The translations under genes and the position numbers were made by a program. A stretch of DNA of 64,000 nt from SAR86 cluster bacterium (GTDB lineage: Bacteria > Pseudomonadota > Gammaproteobacteria > Magnimaribacterales > Magnimaribacteraceae). Position 1 is the stretch's first letter, and the number at the start of each line of letters is the position of its first letter. The stretch spans positions 41,029-105,028 of the forward strand of contig JADHSF010000001.1 in the NCBI GenBank assembly GCA_016777005.1, in the 5' to 3' direction. Shown here piece after piece: positions 10,229 to 19,687 of this stretch. Under the pieces are notes generated by a model, which ran no database searches, was not told where the DNA came from, and worked only from the letters and a program-made list of their open reading frames with translations.

Positions 10229-10837
10229 TTAGACAGACGCCACCCATTTTTTAATTACAAGATCAATATCTCCTTGGTTCTTCTCCATGAGTGAATAAAA
10301 TTGATTTCTGAAGATTTTTCCAAGATTCATTCCATTAATTTCTATATTGATTATTTTCCAACGGCCCTCCTGATCTAAGTACATGCTATACCTTCCAGGA
10401 TAGGTGTTAGATGATGTAACTATCTCAATATAGACTCTCGCTTTAGTTTTGGACTGTTGAGGTTTGGTAGGAGAAAGGACGTTTATCTTCTCATCTTTAA
10501 ATTCCACAAGAGTACTTGAATAAGTCTCCAGTAAACTATTCTCAAAAACTAATGAAAAAGCTTGCATCTGATCAATTGAAGCTGCCTTTGAGTACTTTCC
10601 CATAACATTCTTGGCTATTCTATCGAAATCAACAATTGGTTTAAAAGCATCACTTATTAGTCTCGTGAAACTATCTGGATCTTCTTCAAATAATTCATTT
10701 TGTGTTTGGATAATCTCAATAATATTATTATGAGTCATCTCAGCATACTGATGAGCTAAAAGACCATCGTCACTGGGATACAAGCCTGAAGTAAAAGTTA
10801 AAATCAAGGCAAATATTTTTAATTGGAGAATTTTCAT
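10229..10837 (-). CDS. mlaC: MlaC/Ttg2D-like periplasmic phospholipid-binding protein
   Basis: This 202-residue protein has an N-terminal signal sequence and the MlaC layout: a helical start (ALLAHQYAEMTHNNIIEIIQ-like region), FDRIAKNVMGKYSKAAS in the middle, and a C-terminal WKIINIEINGMNLGKIFRNQF stretch like the MlaC W-V-DV-EG-S motif. MlaC shuttles phospholipids between the outer-membrane lipoprotein MlaA and the inner-membrane MlaFEDB transporter. The usual mlaF, mlaE, mlaD, mlaB and ibaG neighbours are absent here; only the mlaC-murA adjacency is kept. Confidence 0.82.
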   Translation of the reverse strand: MKILQLKIFALILTFTSGLYPSDDGLLAHQYAEMTHNNIIEIIQTQNELFEEDPDSFTRLISDAFKPIVDFDRIAKNVMGKYSKAASIDQMQAFSLVFENSLLETYSSTLVEFKDEKINVLSPTKPQQSKTKARVYIEIVTSSNTYPGRYSMYLDQEGRWKIINIEINGMNLGKIFRNQFYSLMEKNQGDIDLVIKKWVASV

Positions 10838-10865
10838 AAGAGATTAATATGATTTGGTAAATTAA

Positions 10866-10880
10866 AACACTATTATATCA
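10866..10880. promoter_or_regulatory. possible overlapping -10 boxes between mlaC and yrbG
   Basis: The 80-bp divergent gap between mlaC and yrbG contains CACTATTATATC. It reads TATTAT on the plus strand and a perfect TATAAT on the minus strand, shifted by one base. No convincing -35 was found on either side, so this is only a candidate divergent promoter. Confidence 0.3.
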
Positions 10881-10917
10881 TCTGGAAAACTCGTTCTTAG
10901 AACAAAAAGAAATAATT

Positions 10918-11871
10918 ATGATAATTGCAATATCCGCAATAGCTTCTGGGGTTGCCCTAATATGGATTAGCGCTGAACGATTAGAGAAATATTCTGTTCT
11001 TACTGCTAAAAATTATGGGTTATCCCCATTTTTTATTGGCTCTACGGTTATTGCGTTTGGGACCTCGGCACCAGAAATGCTTACTACTTTCTTTGTATCT
11101 CTTGAAAATAAAGGATCAATGGTTATCGGGAATGTGATTGGTTCAAATGTGGCCAACCTGTCATTAGTTTTTGGATCAATGCTGTTAATTGTTTCTTTAA
11201 AGAAACTTACTATCCAACAAAATCTTAATATCTATCAAAATCTATTAATACTTTTAGCTTCTACTATGCTTGTTTGGGTAATTATTGCCACAGATCCGTT
11301 TAGCGTAATTGCTTCCTCAATTTTATTGATTGCTCTTTTTTTAGTGATTATGTTTTGGTACAAAAATAGTTCTATAGAAATTGATTCTGATGAAGAAAAT
11401 GAAGAACAGCCAAAGAATGTAACCTTCAAACTAGCACTATCCCTAGTATTTCTTGTCGGAGCAGCATGGCTAATCACTTTTGGAGCCAATCAAATTCTAG
11501 ATCAATTTAATTTAGGTCAACTTTTTATTGGCTACACTGTTCTTGCCATAGGAACTAGTTTGCCAGAGATTGCGGCTTCAGTTTCTCTTGCATTAAAAGG
11601 AAGGTATGAAACAGTTTCAGGAACTCTTATAGGGTCTAATATATTTAATGGCCTATGTGTTTTAGCTATCCCAGGACTCTTCTCTAATCCCGAAATGAAT
11701 GCCGGCTGGAATTATGTTAGCTGGTCGCCCCTTCTGCTTGTCTTGTTTATAGTAACTTTTCTATTCGCTAGCTTTATTTTTTACATATCAAAGAAAGAAA
11801 GAAAGGCTAGCTTTTTTATAAGTATTTTCTTTTTAAGTTCTTACTTTATTTCACTTTATTTTGCTTATTAG
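10918..11871 (+). CDS. yrbG: YrbG-like calcium/sodium:cation antiporter
   Basis: This is a CaCA-superfamily inner-membrane exchanger (317 aa, about ten helices). The two inverted alpha repeats are visible: GTSAPEMLTTFFVS with GNVIGSNVANLSLV in the first half, and GTSLPEIAASVSLAL with GTLIGSNIFNGLCV in the second. These Glu-containing helices form the ion site. A short acidic cytoplasmic loop (DSDEENEEQ) separates the halves. It precedes kdsD as in E. coli. Confidence 0.92.
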   Translation: MIIAISAIASGVALIWISAERLEKYSVLTAKNYGLSPFFIGSTVIAFGTSAPEMLTTFFVSLENKGSMVIGNVIGSNVANLSLVFGSMLLIVSLKKLTIQQNLNIYQNLLILLASTMLVWVIIATDPFSVIASSILLIALFLVIMFWYKNSSIEIDSDEENEEQPKNVTFKLALSLVFLVGAAWLITFGANQILDQFNLGQLFIGYTVLAIGTSLPEIAASVSLALKGRYETVSGTLIGSNIFNGLCVLAIPGLFSNPEMNAGWNYVSWSPLLLVLFIVTFLFASFIFYISKKERKASFFISIFFLSSYFISLYFAY

Positions 11872-11884
11872 ATAAATTTAACTC

Positions 11885-12853
11885 ATGAAAAAAATCAACC
11901 ACCTTAAATCCGCAAGAAAGACATTAAAAATTGAAGCAAAAGGTTTGGAAGAGCTAGCCAAATTACTTTCAAATGATTTTAATGATGTTTGTAATAAACT
12001 CCTTAAGACTAAAGGAAAAATTATTACTTTAGGCATAGGAAAATCTGGTCATATAGCAAAGAAAATTTCAGCAACACTTTCAAGTACAGGCTCTCCATCA
12101 AGCTTTATAAATGCCGGAGAAGCGCTGCATGGAGATGTTGGAGGTATAAATAAAAATGATAAGGTTTTGATTTTCTCACACTCCGGTCAAAGTGAAGAAA
12201 TAATAAACCTTTTGCCCTATTTAAAATCAGTTGGTTGTGACTACTTCTCAATTACTGGCTCCAAAACATCCGTTATAGCTAGAAATGTATTAATTAATAT
12301 AGATACAGGAGTATCTGAGGAAGCCTGTCCTCTGGATCTTACACCAACAACTAGTACTACAGCAGCCTTAGCTCTTGGTGATGCTATAGCTGTAGCGCTA
12401 TTAGAGGCTAAAGATTTTAAAAGTGACGACTTTGCTAAGTCACATCCAGGAGGAAAACTAGGAAAAAGATTAATAACAAAAGTAGATGACTTAATGACTC
12501 AAGGAAAAAATCTACCTAAGGTAACTCCAAAAACGACATTATCTAAAACTCTTATAGAAATAAGCTCTAAAGGCCTTGGCGTAGCTCTTGTGATAGACAA
12601 CAAATCCCTGAAAGGTATTTTTACAGATGGTGACTTAAGGAGAACACTTAATAACGAGAGCGAACCTTTAAGCGAAGACATATCAAAGTTCATGACAAAA
12701 AAAACTAAATCTATCTCAAAAGATAGCCTAGCCATTGATGCACTTGAGGTTATGCAAAACAATAAGATCTATTCTCTTGTTGTGTTAGATCAGACTAAAA
12801 ATCCGGTTGGAATAATTAGGATGCATGATTTGATCGAAGCAGGATTGGTTTAA
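11885..12853 (+). CDS. kdsD: D-arabinose 5-phosphate isomerase
   Basis: KdsD/KpsF-type isomerase, 322 aa: an N-terminal SIS sugar-isomerase domain (about 30-180; GIGKSGHIAKKISATLSSTG and a SHSGQSEE phosphate loop) and two C-terminal CBS domains (about 205-320). It converts ribulose 5-phosphate to arabinose 5-phosphate for Kdo and lipopolysaccharide synthesis. The next gene begins at its stop codon. The Kdo-8-phosphate phosphatase gene kdsC, normally next, is absent. Confidence 0.95.
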   Translation: MKKINHLKSARKTLKIEAKGLEELAKLLSNDFNDVCNKLLKTKGKIITLGIGKSGHIAKKISATLSSTGSPSSFINAGEALHGDVGGINKNDKVLIFSHSGQSEEIINLLPYLKSVGCDYFSITGSKTSVIARNVLINIDTGVSEEACPLDLTPTTSTTAALALGDAIAVALLEAKDFKSDDFAKSHPGGKLGKRLITKVDDLMTQGKNLPKVTPKTTLSKTLIEISSKGLGVALVIDNKSLKGIFTDGDLRRTLNNESEPLSEDISKFMTKKTKSISKDSLAIDALEVMQNNKIYSLVVLDQTKNPVGIIRMHDLIEAGLV

Positions 12854-13557
12854 TGAAAAATATTTTCCTATTTCCTTTCCTGTTTATTATCCACTTGGCG
12901 TTATCGTATAACTTGACTGGTGAAATTATTGATAACGAATATCAGTCCAACTCATATATAGAAAGACCTAATTTTTATGTTTTTAATACCAATCAGTCTT
13001 TGCAACTTAAGGGAGACCAAGCTCGCCTAAAAGGGGATTCTCAATATTTTATAAAAAATGTTGATGCGTCCTTGGTGAGTGCTTTTTCTGAAAGCAATAT
13101 CACTTCAGAAGAGGCCAATTACGATAAGAATCAAGAGACAATAGAATTTGAGCAATCTGTTAACTTTTCACATAGCAGAGAAAAAGATAATTTCTCTATC
13201 AATACTGAGTTTTTGGGCTTCGATATAGCTAATTCAAAACTTTTTACAGACAAAAGAGCTGAAGTCAACTTTAATAAAATAAAAATTAATTCTGATGGGG
13301 TGATTTTAGAAACTCTATCAGGGATCATTAGTGCAGAATTTAAGAAGGGGAATTTAGAGATTCAAAATTTAGATTCTATTTACAAAGGATCTGCAGATAA
13401 AATAATCATTCTCTCAGAAGACAATACTTTAATTCTGGAAGGTCAGGCTATATTTGATCAAGTGGGTTTAATCCTACAAGCAGATTTAATCCATTATGAC
13501 TATCAAGAAAATAAAATCTTAAAATCTATAAATTCTGAAATTAAAAATCAAATATGA
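12853..13557 (+). CDS. lptC: LptC-like protein with an LptA/OstA-like C-terminal segment
   Basis: This 234-residue protein has an N-terminal hydrophobic segment (about 1-18), then a beta-rich LptC-like region (about 35-175) with the family's alternating pattern (FYVFNTNQSLQLKGDQARL, ITSEEANYDKNQETIEFEQSV). From about 176 to 234 the pattern YKGSADKIIILSEDNTLILEGQA and LQADLIHYDYQENKI resembles the LptA/OstA repeat. LptC and LptA carry lipopolysaccharide from LptBFG across the periplasm. It occupies the place of separate lptC and lptA genes between kdsD and lptB. E. coli LptC is 191 aa and LptA 185 aa, so the LptA part would be short. The gene overlaps lptB by 4 bp. Confidence 0.7.
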   Translation: MKNIFLFPFLFIIHLALSYNLTGEIIDNEYQSNSYIERPNFYVFNTNQSLQLKGDQARLKGDSQYFIKNVDASLVSAFSESNITSEEANYDKNQETIEFEQSVNFSHSREKDNFSINTEFLGFDIANSKLFTDKRAEVNFNKIKINSDGVILETLSGIISAEFKKGNLEIQNLDSIYKGSADKIIILSEDNTLILEGQAIFDQVGLILQADLIHYDYQENKILKSINSEIKNQI

Positions 13558-14276
13558 AACTTGGTATTGAAAACCTTCACAAGCAATATGCAGATAAGAT
13601 TGTAATTGAAGGAATTACTTTTGAACTAAGTCAGGGTGAAACTATAGGTATTCTGGGACCTAATGGGGCCGGTAAGACAACTTTATTTTATATGATTGCA
13701 GGACTTATCAATCCTGATTTAGGAAATATTTATCTAGGTAATGAAATAATCAATAAAGAATCTATATCCAAAAGAACTTCTTTAGGCCTATCCTATCTTC
13801 CTCAGGAATCATCTATTTTTAGAGGACTAACTGTAGAGGAGAATATACTTTCATCGCTGGAACAAAGAAAGGATTTAAATCCAAAAGATAGAAAAGAATT
13901 GTTGGAATCTTTATTAGATGAATTCAATCTTTCAGAATTTTCGAAAACTCAAGGAATAAAGTTATCAGGTGGCGAAAGGAGGCGAACAGAAATTGCGAGA
14001 TCGCTTGCATCCGATCCAAAATTTATATTGTTAGATGAGCCTTTTGCTGGCATTGATCCTCTGGCAGTCTCAGATTTAAAACAAACTATCCAAAAGCTTA
14101 ATCAAAAGAACATAGGTGTATTGATTAGTGACCATAATGTTAGAGACACTATGAATATTTGTACTAAAGTTATAGTGGTTAGCCAAGGTAAGATAATAGC
14201 CAATGGCAATCCTGACGATATTGCTAAAGATCCTACGGTCAAGGAAGTTTATCTCGGACACAACTTCCAGTCTTAA
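13554..14276 (+). CDS. lptB: LPS export ABC transporter ATPase
   Basis: This is a complete ABC ATPase of 240 aa: Walker A GPNGAGKTT (35-43), Q-loop in YLPQES, signature LSGGERRRTEIARSLA, Walker B FILLDEP and the H-loop in ISDHNVRDT, all typical of LptB. It powers extraction of lipopolysaccharide with LptFG. Its ATG overlaps the end of the lptC-like gene, and rpoN follows after 3 bp, as in E. coli. Confidence 0.97.
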   Translation: MKLGIENLHKQYADKIVIEGITFELSQGETIGILGPNGAGKTTLFYMIAGLINPDLGNIYLGNEIINKESISKRTSLGLSYLPQESSIFRGLTVEENILSSLEQRKDLNPKDRKELLESLLDEFNLSEFSKTQGIKLSGGERRRTEIARSLASDPKFILLDEPFAGIDPLAVSDLKQTIQKLNQKNIGVLISDHNVRDTMNICTKVIVVSQGKIIANGNPDDIAKDPTVKEVYLGHNFQS

Positions 14277-14279
14277 GAC

Positions 14280-15563
14280 GTGAAACAAAGTTTAAAGCAG
14301 AAACAGAAACTTTCGCTGAATATTACCGCCAACCTCGGTAATCAAATTAAATTATTATCTCTAAGTGGCTTTGAGATCAGTTCGAAACTTAATGAACTGA
14401 TAGAAAATTACATATTAGAAGATGACAAACAAATAAAATATTTCAAAGATGAATTTTTAATAGATCAATATAAAAATACCCTATATTCAAATGATGGATT
14501 TGAAAATCGATTCTCATTAGATATCAATGAAACAGAATTAAAACAAAAATTATTTGATCAACTTTCAATTGAGTCTTTAAATCAGATTGAGAATCTAATT
14601 GGTGAATTTTTAATAGATTCGATTGAGGACAATGGAAGATTAGATCCAGAGTTAGATTATGAAGATATTAAAAGAATAGTCTTAGAGGATTTTCATACTC
14701 ATATTGAAGATCATGACATTGATGCAGTGCTCTCAATTATTCAAAACCTTGACCCACCAGGATGCGCATTTAGATCAATCGATGAATCTCTAAGTATTCA
14801 AATTGAAAACTTAAATTTAGAAGCCAAAGAAAAGCTCGAATTAAAAGAAAAAATACAAGATTTGGTATCAAATAAAATTTCATTACAGGACTTGCCTGAT
14901 CATTTTAAAGAAGTATTACTTAAGCTGTCTTTAAATCTAGGAGGCAGTTTTGGTCAATCCTCAAAAAATTATATAAGACCTGACCTGATAGCCATAAGAG
15001 ATAAAAATCTTTGGCATGTATCGCTAAATGATGACTTCATGTCTCAAGATCTTCTAGAAAAAATAAAAGACAAAGTTGAATCCTCTAATAAGGATGATGG
15101 TAGCTCTATATCATTCTTAATAGGCCTAGAAAGAAGACAACAAACCCTTTTCATGGTTGCTAAATTCTTAGTTGAAACTCAAGAAAATTTTTTAAACAAC
15201 TTGGCTGAAAAGAGAGCGCTATCTAACAAGCAGGTAGCTAATTATTTAAAAATCAGCGAATCAACAATTTCAAGGATAGTAAGAAATAAATATATTCAAT
15301 TACCAGATAAGATAATTCCACTAAAAGATCTTCTTGAAAAAAGGTTAAATAAGCCGGAAAGAGGAAAGGATGTCACGTTGAGTGATTTAAAATTCCTTAT
15401 TGAAAAATTAGTATCAATGGAAGATAAATTGAACCCGCTAAGCGATGAAAGTCTTAAATTTCAACTAAAAAATGAATTCGAAATCCTTTTATCCCGAAGA
15501 ACTATTGCCAAATACAGGCAAGAGCTGAAGATTCCTCCTTCAAGACTTAGAATCAAAAAGTAA
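14280..15563 (+). CDS. rpoN: RNA polymerase sigma-54 factor
   Basis: The GTG start gives MKQSLKQKQKLSLNITANLG, the expected Gln-rich region I. Core-binding segments follow (FLIDSIEDNGRLDPELDY), then a helix-turn-helix (LSNKQVANYLKISESTISRIV) and the RpoN box SRRTIAKYRQ near residue 405, just before the end. At 427 aa it is shorter than E. coli RpoN (477), mainly in the acidic linker after region I. Sigma-54 needs AAA+ activators, none of which are in the window. The usual downstream hpf/ptsN/rapZ genes are absent; yhdP converges 1 bp away. Confidence 0.93.
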   Translation: MKQSLKQKQKLSLNITANLGNQIKLLSLSGFEISSKLNELIENYILEDDKQIKYFKDEFLIDQYKNTLYSNDGFENRFSLDINETELKQKLFDQLSIESLNQIENLIGEFLIDSIEDNGRLDPELDYEDIKRIVLEDFHTHIEDHDIDAVLSIIQNLDPPGCAFRSIDESLSIQIENLNLEAKEKLELKEKIQDLVSNKISLQDLPDHFKEVLLKLSLNLGGSFGQSSKNYIRPDLIAIRDKNLWHVSLNDDFMSQDLLEKIKDKVESSNKDDGSSISFLIGLERRQQTLFMVAKFLVETQENFLNNLAEKRALSNKQVANYLKISESTISRIVRNKYIQLPDKIIPLKDLLEKRLNKPERGKDVTLSDLKFLIEKLVSMEDKLNPLSDESLKFQLKNEFEILLSRRTIAKYRQELKIPPSRLRIKK

Positions 15564-15564
15564 T

Positions 15565-18500
15565 TTATTCTTTCGATGTCTCAAACCAGCCCGAAAAATC
15601 AGTTTTAGGGTCAGACAAGGTACCCCTTACAGTCCAAGATCCTGAGCTAAGTTGATCTAGATTTCTTTCAAAAGCCTTACCAGCTATATATACAATTCCC
15701 GCTGTTACAGGACCTCCTAATAAGAACGCATAAGCTGGAAGATACTCTCTCAGCGGCAATGTCATCAAAACCTCTAGATTAAGATTAGTAAAGGATCCAG
15801 TGTCATCTTTATCAACTTTTCCTTCCCATCTGAATTCACTTGATCCACTTCTGAATATTAAAGGCTTTGAAATTGAAATTGAAGTTTTAGCTATCTTAAA
15901 ATTGCCACGAACTGAATCTGAGCTAAACCCTGATTGGTATAACTTTCTAAAATCTAAATTAGTAACTTTCTCAAAAGAATCAGTGATGTTGAAAATGTTA
16001 ATGAGCCTCAATAGATTATTAGGTGTGGGCATGTCCTCTCTATCTTGAATTAATAAACCATTAATATTAAGTGATACTTCTCCAAGAATATTTTTGTAAC
16101 TTATCTGCCAAGGCAGAGAGTCCCAATAAATATCTACTTCGGTTGAAATTGTATCCATTTCAAAGTTTGGATTTATTCCAAATTGCTTAAACCCTTTTTC
16201 TGGTGAGCCTGAGTATATTTTTGATTTAAGTGCAGTTTGCCAACCCAAACTTTCTTTTACAATTTCAAGCCTTGAAATGCCATCCCTAGTGCTTGTTAAT
16301 CCCCATTTACCATAAATACCCTCGAGATTATTAAGTTTTAATAAACCGCTTGAAGGCTCCACATCAAATTTCCACTTACCATAGTCATTGGAATTAAGAA
16401 TGAGTAAATCAGTTTCAAAAGAAAAACTGGTATTTAAATTATTAAAAACATTCAAAAATGCAGAATCTCCGAGCGAGTCATTTAAATCAATTTTTAAAAA
16501 TCTGAAGTTTATTTGCGGAAGAAGATCTTTCTCTTTTGGAAGGAAAATCTTGCCTTCAAAATCATCATTTGAAATTTTAAATGCGTAGTTTTCTTTAGAT
16601 TTTTCAGAGTAGATTCTTGTCTTAGGAATAATGAAGTCTGAATACTTAACCTCATTTATGACCAAGTTTTTAATGTTAAAATTGAATGACTGGTCATCGA
16701 ATGTTTGGTTTTCTAAATTTAGCAAACCCAAATCAAATTTCTTAAAGGTACCAATTAGTGAAATGATGCCTGGTTCTGTAGTTATACTTTGCTTATCTAC
16801 ACCCGCTATAAGATAGCCCTGCTTTTTGTCTGACGAAAGATCAAGTTTACCTCTTAGTACGTCTCCATACTTAAATCTTAGTTGAGAATAATCTTTTGTG
16901 TGAGCAGGATAGTATTGAAAATTAAAACCAATCTCTTCATTTTTAAATTTATAAAATGGATCTGAAAGAGAAATATTTGTACCTATTAAATCTGAAGAAA
17001 ATTGAATGAAACTTTTTCTAACTTTTACTCCTTTCTTAAAAGAAGGAATATTGATATCTATAAAAACTTGAGAAGATCCTGTAATTTTATCTTCTAAAGA
17101 TTTAGGAATGAATTTTCTTAGCTGAACTATCTCTGTTGCACTAAAGACTGAATAATCAGGTGAGCTTATATTATTATCAATTTCGAAGGAAAGAGGAACT
17201 GAGTTAAGTTTTAGTGAAAGAAAGGCTTCTTTTAGACCATCTGTACTATCATATTGAATTGAAGAAAATATATTTTTTATATTAAAATCTAGAGGATTTA
17301 TATTAAAACCTCCTTTCTTAATTTCAGTAGAAATCTTTAAATTTGAAGATAAAGACAATAACTCCATCTTTCTTGTTAAGGGTGAATGATAAATGTAATT
17401 AGTAAGATGGAGACCTTCAACATCTGTTAATTGAGATTCCTCGCCTTCAAATAAACCTATAATTGAAGAGAATGGTCCACTTGCATTTCCTTCTATCTGG
17501 AAAAAGTAATTTTCTTTATTTGTATATGTTTGAACTTTTGCATCGATAGCAGAACCAAGAAAATTGCCTCTTTTTAAATCACCTAAAAAATTGAAGTCAT
17601 TAACTTTGAAATCGCCACTAACATCTCCTATTTTATAACTGTTGATGTTGATGCACATATTTTCAGCCGAACCAATCAGGCCAAAAGTAGCAGAGTTATC
17701 TTTATAGATTCTATCAACAGGGCCCCTATAAATTAAATCCGCACCTTCTGCTGAACCACACTCAATAAGACTCTTCAGAGTTTGCTTTGTTCCAGAAAGA
17801 TATGGAGTATTAGGAAATAATAAGAAAGCCGAATTGTAATTTATTTTTTCTGCCCTTACTCTAAGATTAAGATCGCCTAAGCTTGTTACAGGGACTGGTT
17901 TTAAGTCTAAAAGTCCTGTTAACCTCTCTCCATTTAAAACACCAGAAAAGACCGATGGGAAAACCTCTAGTCCTAGAGATGAAATATTGAAATTAATATG
18001 AGAATTAAACTCATCAAAACTAAGTCTTTCATCTAAAAAATCCTTTGAAGCAACAGATAATCGAGGTGAGGATATTTTAATTAAAGATTTACCATCATCT
18101 AATTTAATTTGGCCTGCTAGACCTTGAACATTTATTGCTTCTGAAAGTATTTCAATATCTTTAAATGAGGATCTAAAGAATTCTGAGTTTAGATCTATAG
18201 ATGAATCAATCAACTCTCCTTTGACATTTATATCTAAACCGTAACTTTGAATCAGTAGGTTTATAATTTTAGTTTTTGATAAGTCTATCTTGGGGAAAAT
18301 AAATACGGGATTCTTGAAATCTAAATCAACAAAAAAATCAGGAACTCTAAGGGTATTGTCATAGTTTAAAAAGGAGCTTACTTGCAATAAGTAAGAGTCT
18401 GAATCTTTTAGATTGAAACTCGATGAAAAAGCCTTTATACCCAATAAACTTTTACTCAATGAGGCATCAAAATTTCCTCTAAGATTTAAAAGTTCATTTT

Positions 18501-19176
18501 GAAGAAATGAAAAGTTAATAAATGAGTTAATCTCTCCATCGAAATCGCAATTTTTGCAGAATTGGGAGATTAACTTTTGACTTACTAAAAAATTAGAAGC
18601 GCTTAGATGACCCCTTAAAAGAGCCCCACTTGTATTCTCTTCACTGAGCACTTTTACTAACATGCTATTAGATTTTTTATCCAGCAGACTAAGCTCTAAA
18701 CTAGGACCATCTTTATCAAGAACATAAGATAGCCTGCCTTTCAATAAAATTTTATTACCATCAGAAATATTAATATTTCTCAGATTGAGCTCTGTAATTT
18801 TGGTGAGAAAATTTAAAGACCCTTTGAGATTAAGTGTTTCCTCTTTGTTTCCTTGGAAATAATTAGCCTCTATTTCAGAGATGTTGATTTTTGAAATTAG
18901 ATTACCTCTCAATAAATGCATCAAGGAGAACTCTAACCAAAGATCTTTGACGAAAAGTCTCTGATCTTTATTTACAAGATTAATATCTTTAAAATAAATA
19001 GAGGGCTTTAGAGGGTGCCAGTTTGACTCTACAATGGTGAAGTTTGAATTTGCATCAAAATTAGAAAGAATTAGGTATTTATAAAACGTGTTTTGTAAAA
19101 CAATACTTGAAACAATTAGTATGATCCCTAAATAAAAAGGTAGAATCCAAGCCACTATAGAGGTAATTTTTTTCAT
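15565..19176 (-). CDS. yhdP: YhdP-family AsmA-like bridge protein
   Basis: A very long protein (1203 aa) with one N-terminal transmembrane helix (about 8-30) and then repetitive beta-strand-rich sequence typical of the AsmA/YhdP (TIGR02099) family. The C terminus has the conserved PLREYLPAYAFLLGGPVTAG and SGSWTVRGTLSDP region. YhdP is thought to form a periplasm-spanning groove moving phospholipids to the outer membrane. E. coli YhdP is 1266 aa and likewise lies downstream of mreBCD; rng, usually between them, is absent. It is 7 bp from mreD. Confidence 0.9.
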   Translation of the reverse strand: MKKITSIVAWILPFYLGIILIVSSIVLQNTFYKYLILSNFDANSNFTIVESNWHPLKPSIYFKDINLVNKDQRLFVKDLWLEFSLMHLLRGNLISKINISEIEANYFQGNKEETLNLKGSLNFLTKITELNLRNINISDGNKILLKGRLSYVLDKDGPSLELSLLDKKSNSMLVKVLSEENTSGALLRGHLSASNFLVSQKLISQFCKNCDFDGEINSFINFSFLQNELLNLRGNFDASLSKSLLGIKAFSSSFNLKDSDSYLLQVSSFLNYDNTLRVPDFFVDLDFKNPVFIFPKIDLSKTKIINLLIQSYGLDINVKGELIDSSIDLNSEFFRSSFKDIEILSEAINVQGLAGQIKLDDGKSLIKISSPRLSVASKDFLDERLSFDEFNSHINFNISSLGLEVFPSVFSGVLNGERLTGLLDLKPVPVTSLGDLNLRVRAEKINYNSAFLLFPNTPYLSGTKQTLKSLIECGSAEGADLIYRGPVDRIYKDNSATFGLIGSAENMCININSYKIGDVSGDFKVNDFNFLGDLKRGNFLGSAIDAKVQTYTNKENYFFQIEGNASGPFSSIIGLFEGEESQLTDVEGLHLTNYIYHSPLTRKMELLSLSSNLKISTEIKKGGFNINPLDFNIKNIFSSIQYDSTDGLKEAFLSLKLNSVPLSFEIDNNISSPDYSVFSATEIVQLRKFIPKSLEDKITGSSQVFIDINIPSFKKGVKVRKSFIQFSSDLIGTNISLSDPFYKFKNEEIGFNFQYYPAHTKDYSQLRFKYGDVLRGKLDLSSDKKQGYLIAGVDKQSITTEPGIISLIGTFKKFDLGLLNLENQTFDDQSFNFNIKNLVINEVKYSDFIIPKTRIYSEKSKENYAFKISNDDFEGKIFLPKEKDLLPQINFRFLKIDLNDSLGDSAFLNVFNNLNTSFSFETDLLILNSNDYGKWKFDVEPSSGLLKLNNLEGIYGKWGLTSTRDGISRLEIVKESLGWQTALKSKIYSGSPEKGFKQFGINPNFEMDTISTEVDIYWDSLPWQISYKNILGEVSLNINGLLIQDREDMPTPNNLLRLINIFNITDSFEKVTNLDFRKLYQSGFSSDSVRGNFKIAKTSISISKPLIFRSGSSEFRWEGKVDKDDTGSFTNLNLEVLMTLPLREYLPAYAFLLGGPVTAGIVYIAGKAFERNLDQLSSGSWTVRGTLSDPKTDFSGWFETSKE

Positions 19177-19183
19177 ACCAATA

Positions 19184-19687
19184 TTAAATTCTAATTTTCC
19201 TTCGTCTAAACTCTCTAAGGATGAAAAACATAGGTATCCAAATAAGAGACGAAAGTATAGCGAAGAGAAAAGAATCTAAAAGATAATTTCTATCTGAAAG
19301 ATTAAGACCTGGAGCCATATCATTAAAATCAAAACCAAATGCAAGCTTGAATATAAAAAATAGAAAAAATAGAGTTACCGATTGCTGCCACATTGGAGAG
19401 ACTCTAAATTGATAAAAAAAACGTTGGCAAATGTAAGTTATCAAGACGAATAAAGCAGCATGTAATCCTAACAATGTTCCCGTGGATACATCCAATAGCA
19501 GTCCAAAAAATAAAGCCTCAAAGATCCCCACTCTATCTGGCAAGGCCATATTCCAATAAATTAAAACTAATAAAGTTAAAACTGGTTTCCAGAGTATAAA
19601 CATTTCAGGCGTAACATAAATATCAATTACAAAAGCCAAAAATAAGGAGCTATTAATCCAGAATTGATTCAAGAAAGATCTATTCAT
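19184..19687 (-). CDS. mreD: rod shape-determining protein MreD
   Basis: This small integral membrane protein (167 aa, about five helices) has the MreD pattern: RVGIFEALFFGLLLDVSTGTLLGLHA in the middle and a basic C terminus (REFRRRKIRI). It links MreB and MreC to the elongation machinery. Sequence conservation in MreD is low; position directly after mreC with an 8-bp overlap makes the assignment secure. Confidence 0.93.
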   Translation of the reverse strand: MNRSFLNQFWINSSLFLAFVIDIYVTPEMFILWKPVLTLLVLIYWNMALPDRVGIFEALFFGLLLDVSTGTLLGLHAALFVLITYICQRFFYQFRVSPMWQQSVTLFFLFFIFKLAFGFDFNDMAPGLNLSDRNYLLDSFLFAILSSLIWIPMFFILREFRRRKIRI

